Origin: HXMU1420-13 sp034669965
Lineage (GTDB): Bacteria > Bacteroidota > Rhodothermia > Balneolales > Balneolaceae
Length of the DNA: 64,000 nucleotides
Direction of reading: 5' to 3'
Assembly (NCBI GenBank): GCA_034669965.1
Contig: JAXMOK010000003.1
Location: forward strand, 248,001-312,000
Of this stretch, positions 27,367-36,072 are shown one piece after another (position 1 is the stretch's first letter; the number at the start of each line of letters is the position of its first letter). The notes beneath the pieces were generated by a model. It made no database searches. It was not told the origin of the DNA and saw only the letters and a list, made by a program, of their open reading frames with translations. The translations under genes and the position numbers were made by a program.

Positions 27367-29493
27367 CTATGCTTCATCCAACTCCAAGTTTTCCTTAATA
27401 ACGCGTTCCTGTATATCGTAAGGAACTGATCCATAATGGCTGAATTCACGCTTGTACGTTGCACTACCTTGCGTCATCGATTTCAAGCGAGTTGAGTAAT
27501 GGTCGAGTTCTTCGAGGGGAACATGAGCTTTGATCTTTTGCAAAGCTCCTTCGGCATCCATCCCTTGGATTTGCCCTCTGCGTGTACCCAAATCGCTCAA
27601 CACATCGCCCATATAATTAGCTGGAACAGTTACTTCTACTTCATAAACCGGCTCCATAAGCTGTGGATTGGCATCCAAAAATCCTTTTCTGAAGGCCATA
27701 CGTGCCGCCATTTTAAAAGCTGCTTCGTTCGAATCTACCGAGTGCATCGAACCATCGTACACCGAAACCCGGATATCACGTGCACGACAACCACTCATAG
27801 GTCCACTTTCCATTTTTTCCATGATTCCTTTAACAATAGCTGGCATAAACCGATTATCGATTACACCACCAACTATACAGTTTTGGAACACCAGTTTTCC
27901 ACCCCAATCCAATTCGTGCTCTTCAACCTTCCGCACTTTAATATCATCTGGCATGGGTTTGCCTTCGGTAAACGGCTCAATTAACAAGTGCACTTCGCCA
28001 TATTGCCCGGCACCACCAGATTGCTTTTTGTGCTTATAACTCACACGCACGTCACTGGTTATGGTTTCTCGATAAGGAATTCGTGGTGTAAAAAACTCAA
28101 CATCCAACTTAAAACGATTTTTCAATGCATGTTCGATGGTATTCAAGTGCTCCTCACCTTGTCCATGAATGATAATCTGCTTTAGCTCTTGGCTATGCTC
28201 AATTACTACCGATGGGTCTTCTCGATGAATCTGATGTAAGGCATTGCCCAATTTATCCTCATCGCCCTCTTTCGTTAATTTAACTGCTGTTCTGATCACC
28301 GTTGATGGGAAATGAATTTCATCCATGGTAATGTCGTGACCCTTTTCGTGCAAAGTATCATTCACTTCACTGTCTCGCAGTTTAACTACAGCACCGATAT
28401 CACCGGTTTTTACCTCCGATATTTCGATACGCTCATGCCCTTCGGTTAAAAACAGATTGCCCAATCGTACCATATTGGAGTTTCGAGAATTCTGGAGATC
28501 CATTCCCGCTTTCATTGTTCCGCCGTACGCTTTAAAGTAAATCAAATCTCCCACGTGCGACTCAGAGTGAGTTTTGAACAAGAACATGATGGGTTTGCCA
28601 TCGGGGTCGAGCACTACATCATCTCCATTCGCGTCTTTTGGGGAATTTACTTGAAGAGGATTCGGAGCTACATCGTCGATAAAGCCCATAATGCGACCGG
28701 TTCCCATATTTCGAGAAGCGCAAGCACAAAACAGTGGGTGGATATTCCCTCGCACAATCGATAGATGTAGACCGTCTTGCATTTGTTCTTCGTCCAGCTC
28801 ACCATGCTCAAAATAGATGTCCATCAAAGTCTCATCATTTTCAGCAATCACTTCAACCAACTCTTGATGTAATTTAGTGGCACGATCTTTTTCTGAATCC
28901 GGAATCGGGAGTTTATCGGGTTTTCCACCACTTTCAGGAAATTCATACATCGTCATCCTAAGCACATCAATAATAGCATGGAAATCGGTACCTTCGCTAA
29001 ATGGATACTGCACCACGGTAACTTCGCGGCCAAAATGCTCTTTCGATTCTTCTACAGACTTCCAAAAGTCAGACCGCTCGTTGTCTAACTTGTTTATCAC
29101 AAACATGCTGGGCACATTATATCTGCGCAAATATTTCCATAGCAAATCGGTGCCTACTTCTACCCCATTTTCAGCGTTTATTGTCATAATAGCGGTATCT
29201 GCTACTTTTAACGCACCTACTACTTCGCCAATATAATCTGACGTGCCCGGGGTGTCGATTAAATTGATTTTATGCCCTCGCCAATCAAGGTTCATAAACG
29301 ATGAAAAAATTGATTTCCCCTTTTCTTTTTCTAAATCATGATAGTCGGAAACGGTATTTTTATCTTCAATACTTCCGCGTCGGTTTATGGCTCCGGCTTC
29401 AAACAACATAGTTTCGGCAAGTGTTGTTTTTCCGGAGCCGGAATGGCCTACCAGCACAACATTACGGATTCGGGTGGGATTGTAAACTTTCAT
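27367..29493 (-). CDS. Elongation factor G paralogue (EF-G2-like) with altered GTPase motifs
   Basis: A 708-residue translational GTPase with the EF-G domain order. Walker A is GHSGSGKT (16-23) and G4 is NKLD (134-137). G3 reads DTPGT (80-84), so the histidine that positions the catalytic water in ordinary EF-G (DTPGH) is Thr84. Switch I reads EKEKGKSIFS instead of ERGITI. Domain IV-V motifs (GGAGQYGEV, LGTRRGQIQGM) are intact. This matches the Bacteroidota EF-G paralogue group, at least one member of which supports translation without GTP hydrolysis. It is preceded by a strong GGAGG site, rare in this window. Confidence 0.9.
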   Translation of the reverse strand: MKVYNPTRIRNVVLVGHSGSGKTTLAETMLFEAGAINRRGSIEDKNTVSDYHDLEKEKGKSIFSSFMNLDWRGHKINLIDTPGTSDYIGEVVGALKVADTAIMTINAENGVEVGTDLLWKYLRRYNVPSMFVINKLDNERSDFWKSVEESKEHFGREVTVVQYPFSEGTDFHAIIDVLRMTMYEFPESGGKPDKLPIPDSEKDRATKLHQELVEVIAENDETLMDIYFEHGELDEEQMQDGLHLSIVRGNIHPLFCACASRNMGTGRIMGFIDDVAPNPLQVNSPKDANGDDVVLDPDGKPIMFLFKTHSESHVGDLIYFKAYGGTMKAGMDLQNSRNSNMVRLGNLFLTEGHERIEISEVKTGDIGAVVKLRDSEVNDTLHEKGHDITMDEIHFPSTVIRTAVKLTKEGDEDKLGNALHQIHREDPSVVIEHSQELKQIIIHGQGEEHLNTIEHALKNRFKLDVEFFTPRIPYRETITSDVRVSYKHKKQSGGAGQYGEVHLLIEPFTEGKPMPDDIKVRKVEEHELDWGGKLVFQNCIVGGVIDNRFMPAIVKGIMEKMESGPMSGCRARDIRVSVYDGSMHSVDSNEAAFKMAARMAFRKGFLDANPQLMEPVYEVEVTVPANYMGDVLSDLGTRRGQIQGMDAEGALQKIKAHVPLEELDHYSTRLKSMTQGSATYKREFSHYGSVPYDIQERVIKENLELDEA

Positions 29494-29497
29494 GGTT

Positions 29498-29531
29498 ACC
29501 TCCGATTAATTGGTTAGTTAAGATGAACCAA
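29498..29531 (-). promoter_or_regulatory. Leader hairpin and strong Shine-Dalgarno site of the EF-G-like gene
   Basis: On the minus strand a perfect 6-bp hairpin (TTGGTT/AACCAA, 10-base loop) is followed by TTAATC and then GGAGG, five bases before the ATG. Most genes here lack such a site. The hairpin may affect ribosome access; that is inference. Confidence 0.45.
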
Positions 29532-29701
29532 TGATCAACATTCGATCTGTACAGCGATTAGATAATTGTAGTGTTCCTCTATAGTTCATCTTTTGAATGG
29601 TTTCATTTAAGAAACTGTGTTTTGATTTTTCAAGGAACATGCAGAACATTCATGAAGCGAATGTGAAGACTTAAACTAAACATCTGGCACAAAGAATCAA
29701 C

Positions 29702-30697
29702 ATGAAAAATATCCTCTTAATACAAACAGGCGGCACCATCGCAATGAGCGCACAAGGTGATGGCGTTGAGCTCAATCCTGATGCGTGGTCTGATACATTG
29801 GTCGAACGTGTTCCACAGCTCGGCGACTTAGCTCAGATTCAGACTATGCCCTTGTTTTTTGAGGATTCTTCGGATTTAAATCACACCCATTGGATCAAAC
29901 TGGCAGAGTGTATTTTTGAGCATTATGATGAATTTGACGGCTTCGTAGTTCTTCACGGCACCGATACCATGGCGTATACAACCTCAGCGCTTTCGTACGC
30001 GCTTCAAAACTTGAGCAAGCCCGTAATTTTTACGGGAAGTCAGGTTCCTCTTTCGTCCATCCGATCCGATGCCCGTCGAAACTTGATCAACTCTATAGAA
30101 ATGGCCACCTCAAATTTGCAAGAAGTCGCCATTTGCTTTAACGATCATGTGTACCGGGGAAACCGAGCTACAAAATTGAGTATCGGCGATTTTGATGCCT
30201 TTGGGAGTCCAAATCTTGATCCTTTAGCCACCATCGGTCTAGAAATAAAATCACGCTATTTAACCCGACTCGTTACCGATCTGTTTTCGATAAAAGCCGA
30301 TTACTCGAACGAATTGTTGGTGCTTACTGTATTTCCCTCGCTAAGTACCCAACATCTTATGAATCTTGATGTATCTAAACTTCGAGCCATTATTGTTCGA
30401 AGTTTTGGCAGCGGGAACATCCCCACCAAAGGCGAATATAGTTTGTTGAAATTTTTGCAACGATGCACCGATGAAGGGGTAATTGTGGCGGTTGTATCGC
30501 AGGCCGATTTTGATGCAGTAAATTTGAGCAAATACTCTGCCGGTCGTGCTGTAGCAAATGCAGGGGCTATTTCTGCAGGTGATATGACTTTGGAAGCAGC
30601 CTTAACCAAAATGATGTGGCTGATGGCGCAATACGAAGACAAAGCCACCATTGAAGCAGAGTTTCAGAAAAATTTGGCCGGTGAATTAACGGTTTAA
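29702..30697 (+). CDS. ansA: L-asparaginase, type I (cytoplasmic)
   Basis: A 331-residue asparaginase hydrolysing L-asparagine to aspartate and ammonia. Both threonine motifs are intact: QTGGTIAMS (Thr12) and LHGTDTMAYT (Thr87, Asp88). The IFTGSQVPLSSIRSDARRNL segment carries the usual core. There is no signal peptide, which with the length points to the cytoplasmic type I enzyme. It is divergent from the EF-G-like gene across a 208-base region and convergent with alkB. No obvious ribosome-binding site precedes the ATG. Confidence 0.95.
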   Translation: MKNILLIQTGGTIAMSAQGDGVELNPDAWSDTLVERVPQLGDLAQIQTMPLFFEDSSDLNHTHWIKLAECIFEHYDEFDGFVVLHGTDTMAYTTSALSYALQNLSKPVIFTGSQVPLSSIRSDARRNLINSIEMATSNLQEVAICFNDHVYRGNRATKLSIGDFDAFGSPNLDPLATIGLEIKSRYLTRLVTDLFSIKADYSNELLVLTVFPSLSTQHLMNLDVSKLRAIIVRSFGSGNIPTKGEYSLLKFLQRCTDEGVIVAVVSQADFDAVNLSKYSAGRAVANAGAISAGDMTLEAALTKMMWLMAQYEDKATIEAEFQKNLAGELTV

Positions 30698-30737
30698 TAC
30701 GGCAATTCGCAGGGATTTACGAATCAGCTAATAACTT

Positions 30738-31775
30738 TTAATCCGATAGGCTCGGAATTCTCTTATCCATGATCTTAAACCATAATGGCGGGACCAGAGC
30801 AATTAGAATCATCATCGGATAACCAAAAGGTAGCTCCGGTGCATCCTCATGATGATCAAGCACTTGGTATTTCTTACTGGCAATGTAATGGTGATCGGAA
30901 TGACGTGTAAGTTCATACAGCACTATTCGACCGATTTGATAATTAGCATTCCATGAATGAACGGGGCGAACGCGCTCATATCGACCATTATCTAGTTTTT
31001 TCCTCCTCAACCCGTAATGCTCTAAGTAGTTAATCGTTTCGAGTAAAAGGATTCCAACCAATCCACTGGCTGCTATAATCAACACTCCAAACACAGTGGT
31101 GAAATATGAGAGTATCGCAAGATATATGAGTTGAATGACGGTGAACTGAATCATTTGATTTTTGAAGCTCCAAATTGAAATGTCTTTCTTTTGTAGTCGC
31201 TCAGCTTCCAGCTTCCAAGCGCTGAGGTAACTTCCTATCAATGATTTGATCCAAAACCAGAACAACCAATCCCCTTTCTTTGCACTTGCAGGGTCTTCAT
31301 CGGTAGCAACAAATTTATGATGCCCTCGATTGTGCTCAATAAAAAAATGCATGTATAAGGCAGGAATGAGCAAAATTTGTCCTAATCGCTGTTCGTAAGC
31401 TGCCTTTCGATGTCCAAGCTCGTGAGCAACGTTAATTCCACACGATCCGATCACAATTCCCACCGACAACAGGTTGCCTATCAACTCAACATTGGTAAGA
31501 GTGCTGGCATTAATCACACTAACAAATAACCCAACTATGAAGAATACCACCGGCACATTCAAATACAGCAGCCAATCAAAAATTCGTTTCCCTAACAAAG
31601 TCTGACGGGTCGCATCATCAACATTGGAAGTATCAACCGGTCCGATTTGATCGAAGATTGGAATCAACACAAACGAAAATATTACGGCGCCCCAAGCTAA
31701 GAATCCTCCCACTAACAGCCCGAAAACTGCAAGAAGCGGATTTATGTACGCCGCCAGATACTTTAAATCCTTCAT
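30738..31775 (-). CDS. alkB: Alkane 1-monooxygenase (AlkB-type membrane di-iron hydroxylase)
   Basis: A 345-residue membrane protein with about six helices and the complete AlkB histidine set: HELGHRKAA, EHNRGHHKF, NYLEHYGLRR and LTRHSDHHYIASKKYQ. These bind the di-iron centre that hydroxylates medium-chain n-alkanes at the terminal carbon. The extra VLDHHEDAPELPFGYP motif is also typical. No rubredoxin or rubredoxin reductase is adjacent, so electron delivery must be encoded elsewhere. The ATG at 31775 (MKDLKYLAAY) was chosen over upstream in-frame starts at 31811 and 31826, because the first helix then starts normally. Confidence 0.92.
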   Translation of the reverse strand: MKDLKYLAAYINPLLAVFGLLVGGFLAWGAVIFSFVLIPIFDQIGPVDTSNVDDATRQTLLGKRIFDWLLYLNVPVVFFIVGLFVSVINASTLTNVELIGNLLSVGIVIGSCGINVAHELGHRKAAYEQRLGQILLIPALYMHFFIEHNRGHHKFVATDEDPASAKKGDWLFWFWIKSLIGSYLSAWKLEAERLQKKDISIWSFKNQMIQFTVIQLIYLAILSYFTTVFGVLIIAASGLVGILLLETINYLEHYGLRRKKLDNGRYERVRPVHSWNANYQIGRIVLYELTRHSDHHYIASKKYQVLDHHEDAPELPFGYPMMILIALVPPLWFKIMDKRIPSLSD

Positions 31776-31917
31776 TACTTTTTTCTGCTGAATGTAGCAG
31801 ATAGTAGTCATTTTTACACATGCCAATTATTCCAATCTAAAGCGATTTTATTGCTAACCAATATTCTTAATTTCATATTCCTAATTGATTTCCTATACTC
31901 TGCGAAAACAAGGGGTC

Positions 31918-32625
31918 ATGTACTTTATATTTGATTTAGAAACCATTCCGGATATTGATTTTATCCGAACCGTATTAAACGATCAGGAATCGGACGAGGA
32001 GCATTTGCTCGAAAAAGCCAGTGAAGAATTAGCTCGGAATAAATCCGGCTTTTTACCTCCAATGTATCATCGAATGGTATCTTGGGTTGGTCTTTGGATC
32101 GAAAATACGGGAGGCCCGCGCCAAAAAGTAGCCTGGAACGGCACCGACGAAAAAGAAGGACTTCTAAAGATTTTCGAGGCGATCGGCACTTTTAAAGATT
32201 TCGGACTTATCCATCATAACGGAAAGGGATTCGATATTCCTGTACTCACCTATCGGGCTATGAAACACGGACTTCAGATGCCGGTTCGAATGAGCGATTA
32301 CGACATCCGTTACCGATATAGCAGGCATAATATTGATCTGGTGGATGAATTTAGCAATTACGGCGCCAGCTCATGGCCAAAGCTAAAACATCTGGGGCAG
32401 CTGATCGGGATTCCCTTCAAACAAACCGGAGAAGGAAATCAGGTTTATGAAATGTTTAAACGTAACGAACTTGATCTGATCGAGCATTACTGCTATGAAG
32501 ATGTGATGGCAACTTATATAGTGTGGCTGTACATGCAATTTACCACCGGGCATATTCCCGAAAATCAATTTGAAAACTTAAAAGAAAGGGCCTTAGGCAA
32601 GTTGAATGAGATTCAATCGATCTAG
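31918..32625 (+). CDS. PolB-like 3'-5' exonuclease (DnaQ-fold, DNA_pol_B_exo2 type)
   Basis: A 235-residue stand-alone exonuclease of the DEDD superfamily. Exo I is IFDLETIPD (Asp6, Glu8). Exo II is HHNGKGFDIPVLTYRAM. Exo III is YCYEDVMATYIVW (Tyr..Asp arrangement). Related proteins are annotated as predicted 3'-5' exonucleases of PolB type; the substrate is not established. The ATG at 31918 is preferred to the one at 31885 because Exo I then lies at the usual distance. Its last 20 bases overlap the start of the following lipoprotein gene. Confidence 0.85.
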   Translation: MYFIFDLETIPDIDFIRTVLNDQESDEEHLLEKASEELARNKSGFLPPMYHRMVSWVGLWIENTGGPRQKVAWNGTDEKEGLLKIFEAIGTFKDFGLIHHNGKGFDIPVLTYRAMKHGLQMPVRMSDYDIRYRYSRHNIDLVDEFSNYGASSWPKLKHLGQLIGIPFKQTGEGNQVYEMFKRNELDLIEHYCYEDVMATYIVWLYMQFTTGHIPENQFENLKERALGKLNEIQSI

Positions 32626-33202
32626 TTTATTTAGCTTAAACTACCTGTTTCTTGTATTAGGATGCCTGAGTTTGTTTTCGTGTATGTCGCTATATAGTGC
32701 GAATCAGATAATCTCGCAAACCAATTCTTTTAGCGAACATGGAGACATTGACAATCTATTTCTTGCGGTTTTTTTTGATAAACCTTTAAAAAAACATAGA
32801 AAAGATTTTCAGAATTATGTAGAAAAAGAACTATCAAAAAGGGACATTCAATTTGAAACTAATTTGTATGAATTAAATGATTACTCAGAATCAGACAGTC
32901 TTGATCTGATAAGAAATCAGGTAGTGAAATTGGGGTTAGAGTATTTTTTAGTAGTTAAAGATATAAAGAGGGATGAGAATATCTATGGCGAAACATATAG
33001 CACGAATTCCAATTACCCCACATTTATACCTATTAAAGTGCATAAACAAATTATTCATCGAATAGATGTTTTCTTGTATTCAGGAACCAATCCAAATTAT
33101 TTGTGGAAAGCTTCAACTAAAGTGGAAAATAAAATAAACGGAAAAATTATTGCTAGACTAATCATAGATAAAATGAGTTCGGATGGACTTTTTCCTGAAT
33201 AA
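32606..33202 (+). CDS. Putative lipoprotein of unknown function, first of a pair
   Basis: A 198-residue protein with a lipoprotein signal peptide (hydrophobic run ending LSLFSC). The body is mixed alpha/beta: FLAVFFDKPL, YFLVVKDIKRD, then IDVFLYSG...LWKAS and a C-terminal helix (KIIARLIIDKMSSDGLFPE). Size, plan and C-terminal pattern match the next gene, so both may share a small periplasmic fold. The region is noticeably more AT-rich than its neighbours. It overlaps the exonuclease gene by 20 bases. I do not recognise a named family. Confidence 0.7.
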   Translation: MRFNRSSLFSLNYLFLVLGCLSLFSCMSLYSANQIISQTNSFSEHGDIDNLFLAVFFDKPLKKHRKDFQNYVEKELSKRDIQFETNLYELNDYSESDSLDLIRNQVVKLGLEYFLVVKDIKRDENIYGETYSTNSNYPTFIPIKVHKQIIHRIDVFLYSGTNPNYLWKASTKVENKINGKIIARLIIDKMSSDGLFPE

Positions 33203-33262
33203 ATAAGAAGGGGTACACTTTCGGGAAGCGGGAACCCAATCACAGAAACAATTTTACAATAA

Positions 33263-33820
33263 ATGCGAACATCTTATCAGCTACTATTACTGATTTTAAT
33301 TTTGACTTCACTGAATTGTTCAAACCTCCGTACTTATGTAGGTCACAATTATCCACCTAAGAATATAGATTATTCAATAAGTAGTATACACTATGCTATA
33401 AATCTAAGTTCGAAATTTTTATCTACAGATAAATACATAGTTGACCATTCCAAAGAATCTTACACTACAAATTCGATTGACTTTACTTATTCGCGTAAAA
33501 TTCGCCCGAAAACAGAAGTTAAATATTCACTTGAAGAACTTAGGGAGATTGGCATTAAGAACGAGTCCGATCTTTTGTTACTTATTATTGATACTGAACA
33601 TGTTGAAAATATAATGATCGGCTCAGTAGCTTATCGGGAACTAGATATGGTAATTGATGTAGTTCTATTTGAAGTTGACACGATGGATGAACTTTGGTCA
33701 GCCACATTGAACTTAAAAGAATTTGGAGTTGCTACCAGAGAGGAAAAAGGAATTAAATTAAGTAACTCTATTATTTCAGAGATGAAAAAATTGAATTATT
33801 TACCCAGTTCATTTAATTGA
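33263..33820 (+). CDS. Putative lipoprotein of unknown function, second of a pair
   Basis: A 185-residue lipoprotein with the lipobox LTSLNC. The body follows the same order as the preceding gene: a strand around LLLLIIDTEH, a strand around MVIDVVLFEV, the LWSATLNL motif (compare LWKAST), and a final helix ending MKKLNYLPS (compare DGLFP). Sequence identity is low, so this is a structural analogy made by eye. It lies 60 bases after the first gene, and a single transcript is likely. AT-rich composition suggests fast evolution or transfer. Function unknown. Confidence 0.68.
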   Translation: MRTSYQLLLLILILTSLNCSNLRTYVGHNYPPKNIDYSISSIHYAINLSSKFLSTDKYIVDHSKESYTTNSIDFTYSRKIRPKTEVKYSLEELREIGIKNESDLLLLIIDTEHVENIMIGSVAYRELDMVIDVVLFEVDTMDELWSATLNLKEFGVATREEKGIKLSNSIISEMKKLNYLPSSFN

Positions 33821-33979
33821 TATTTTTTTATTTCGAACAAATACATATTCACGTAGTTAAAAAAGCCCTTCCATAATATTTTATTAAATTTATTTAGGCA
33901 ATTCACATTAATACCTAAAGTATTTTTGTTCTTATAGCGTTACACTTCGACCACTTAACTCATCACTTGTCGGAGAAAA

Positions 33980-35305
33980 ATGAAAAAAATCATTGCTACA
34001 CTGTTATTCACAGTGTTCACTACAGTCAGTGCTTTTGCTCAAGAAGCAGAAGCAACCATTAACGCCGGCGACACCGCCTGGCTTCTTATCGCAACCGCTT
34101 TAGTAATGCTGATGACCCCTGCCGGTCTCGCACTTTTCTATGGTGGACTCACCCAAAACAAACACGTACTCAACACCATTGGCATGAGCTATATGGCTTT
34201 TTGTACTGGAACGATCGTTTGGGTGGTCATTGCATACTCACTCGCATTTAGCACGGGTAACGCCTTTATTGGAGGTCTAGACAATATTATGCTTTCAGGA
34301 ATTGGAGTAAATGATGTAAGCGGCACCATCCCGACCCTGCTGTTTGTTGTATTCCAAGGCACCTTTGCAGCAATTGCCGTGGCCATTGTATCAGGCTCAA
34401 TTATTGAGCGTGTTCGCTTTTCTACCTGGGGTATCTTTACCGTGCTCTGGGTAATTGCTGTTTATGCACCGATCGCCCATTGGGTTTGGGGAGGCGGATT
34501 CCTAAGCGATAGTGGCGAAATGGATTTTGCCGGCGGAACTGTAATCCATATTAATGCTGGTGTTGCAGGACTTGTCCTTTCCTACTTAGTTGGAAAGCGT
34601 ATGGAGCACAGCTTAGAAGAAGTCCGTAAACCATCTTCCATCAAATTTATGATTCTCGGATCTGCCCTTCTTTGGTTTGGATGGTTTGGCTTTAATGGTG
34701 GAAGTCAGCTTGCGGCCGACGGTATCGCTGCGAATGCTCTGCTGGTAACCAACGTTGCTGCTTGTGCCGGTGCCCTTGTATGGTTAACCATCGAATGGTT
34801 TATCGTAAAAAAGCCCACATTAATAGGTATGGCCTCAGGAGCGGTATCAGGACTTGTAGGCATCACACCCGCTTCAGGCTATGTTGATGTATCCGGAGCA
34901 CTAGCCATTGGTGTGATTTCAGGTATTGTTGGATATTGGGGCGTTGTACATCTGAAATCGATGATCAAACACGATGACACACTGGATGCATTTGGAATTC
35001 ATGGCTTAGTAGGTATCGCGGGCGCCATCTTAACCGGTGTATTCGCCAATCCTGAAATTAATGGCGGAGCAGGTCTGCTCTACGGCAACGCTGCTCAGGT
35101 ATGGATTCAAACTAAAGCTGTTTTAATCACCATTGCCTATTCGGCGGTGGCAACAACCATTGTATGGAAAGTATCTTCACTGATTACTCAAGGCGGACGC
35201 ATAGAAGAGGATCTCGAGCTCGAAGGAATGGATATTGGCTACCATGGAGAGCAACATTTAGTAGTTGATGAGTCACATATCAACACTTCTGAAGCTGTTA
35301 TATGA
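33980..35305 (+). CDS. amt: Ammonium transporter (Amt/Mep/Rh family)
   Basis: A 441-residue inner-membrane ammonium channel with a cleavable signal peptide (SAFAQE, residue ~21) followed by about 11 helices. Conserved pore elements are present: DFAGGTVIHINAGVAGL with the first pore histidine, and DAFGIHGLVG with the second. The cytosolic tail (EEDLELEGMDIGYHGEQHLV) is acidic. No glnK/PII gene adjoins it, unlike most amt loci. A GGAG site sits 5 bases before the ATG. A terminator follows at 35358. Confidence 0.96.
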   Translation: MKKIIATLLFTVFTTVSAFAQEAEATINAGDTAWLLIATALVMLMTPAGLALFYGGLTQNKHVLNTIGMSYMAFCTGTIVWVVIAYSLAFSTGNAFIGGLDNIMLSGIGVNDVSGTIPTLLFVVFQGTFAAIAVAIVSGSIIERVRFSTWGIFTVLWVIAVYAPIAHWVWGGGFLSDSGEMDFAGGTVIHINAGVAGLVLSYLVGKRMEHSLEEVRKPSSIKFMILGSALLWFGWFGFNGGSQLAADGIAANALLVTNVAACAGALVWLTIEWFIVKKPTLIGMASGAVSGLVGITPASGYVDVSGALAIGVISGIVGYWGVVHLKSMIKHDDTLDAFGIHGLVGIAGAILTGVFANPEINGGAGLLYGNAAQVWIQTKAVLITIAYSAVATTIVWKVSSLITQGGRIEEDLELEGMDIGYHGEQHLVVDESHINTSEAVI

Positions 35306-35357
35306 AATTTTATTAATTAATCTTAATATTTTATATAATATTATTTATAATACACTT

Positions 35358-35383
35358 AAAAGTCTTTTAACAGAGGCTTTTTT
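35358..35383 (+). terminator. Likely terminator of amt
   Basis: 8-bp stem with one G-T wobble (AAAAGTCT/AGGCTTTT), 8-base loop, then further T. It lies 53 bases downstream of the amt stop in an AT-rich region. Confidence 0.65.
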
Positions 35384-35488
35384 GATAAAATACATAATTA
35401 GAGAAAATTAATATTAAAAAGCTCTAATGTTTCTAACGTTTCTGACGATAACTCTTTTAAACAAGAGAGAAAATTCAGGAACAGAACA

Positions 35489-36049
35489 ATGTCAAGAGCT
35501 TTAACAATCATCACATTCGCGGTACTAGTAATCAACTGTCAGTCTACACCAATCAGTCAAGAGTTTGAAAGTCAAGAGAGCGTTAGTCAGGCATCGGAGG
35601 AAAACCAACCTACCACATGCCTGACTAACAACCAATCTGACGAGTGTGCATTAGAGTTAAACACCATCGACTTCGAATTAGTTGAAACTGTATGCAATCC
35701 TTACGAAACGGTAGTTGACATTTCTACCGGTTTCTATACCCCAGCTGGTTTAGGTGATGGTTCTACCAGCCGTATTGATTGGGAGTTTCTTCCAAATGGT
35801 AACGGTGGATTCTGGACAACTGGAATCGATCAGCCGGTAGCTCCAAATACAGCTGGTACTATGAGCATGACAGGTTGCTTTACATTCGGAAGCCAAGATA
35901 CCCTACGCATTACACGTACTATTAAAGATGAGTTAGGAAACGTAAGTAACGAAATGGTTATTGAAGTTGAGAATCCAAACAGATCAAAAATCAACACTTC
36001 TGCAAAAGCTGCTTTCGAATATCAATCGTCTTTCTTAAGCATCAACTAA
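35489..36049 (+). CDS. Putative lipoprotein with four mature-region cysteines
   Basis: A 186-residue protein with a short hydrophobic signal ending in AVLVINC, a plausible lipobox. The segment after it is rich in Ser, Glu and Gln (about residues 20-40) and would be a flexible stalk. The body has four cysteines (TTCLTN, DECALE, VCNPYE, TGCFTFG) that could form two disulfides, with glycine-rich beta segments (FLPNGNGGFWTTG). No family is recognised. An AGGA site lies about 10 bases before the ATG. It is a single gene between the amt terminator and the hairpin at 36051. Confidence 0.68.
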   Translation: MSRALTIITFAVLVINCQSTPISQEFESQESVSQASEENQPTTCLTNNQSDECALELNTIDFELVETVCNPYETVVDISTGFYTPAGLGDGSTSRIDWEFLPNGNGGFWTTGIDQPVAPNTAGTMSMTGCFTFGSQDTLRITRTIKDELGNVSNEMVIEVENPNRSKINTSAKAAFEYQSSFLSIN

Positions 36050-36050
36050 G

Positions 36051-36072
36051 AACAGAATCAAACGATTCTGTT
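36051..36072. terminator. Hairpin shared by convergent genes
   Basis: Perfect 9-bp stem (AACAGAATC/GATTCTGTT) with a four-base loop AAAC, overlapping the stop codon of the disulfide reductase gene. There is no long T run on either side, so factor-independent termination is only possible, not certain. Confidence 0.45.

Noticed and set aside
32606..33820. The lipoprotein pair as a toxin-immunity or defence module
   Set aside because: Nothing beyond lipoprotein signals and AT-rich composition supports it, and no effector or nuclease domain is visible.
35384..35488. Short direct and inverted repeats (GTTTCTAAC/GTTTCTGAC, CTCTT/AAGAG) before the gene at 35489
   Set aside because: They are short, in a very AT-rich stretch, and easily arise by chance.
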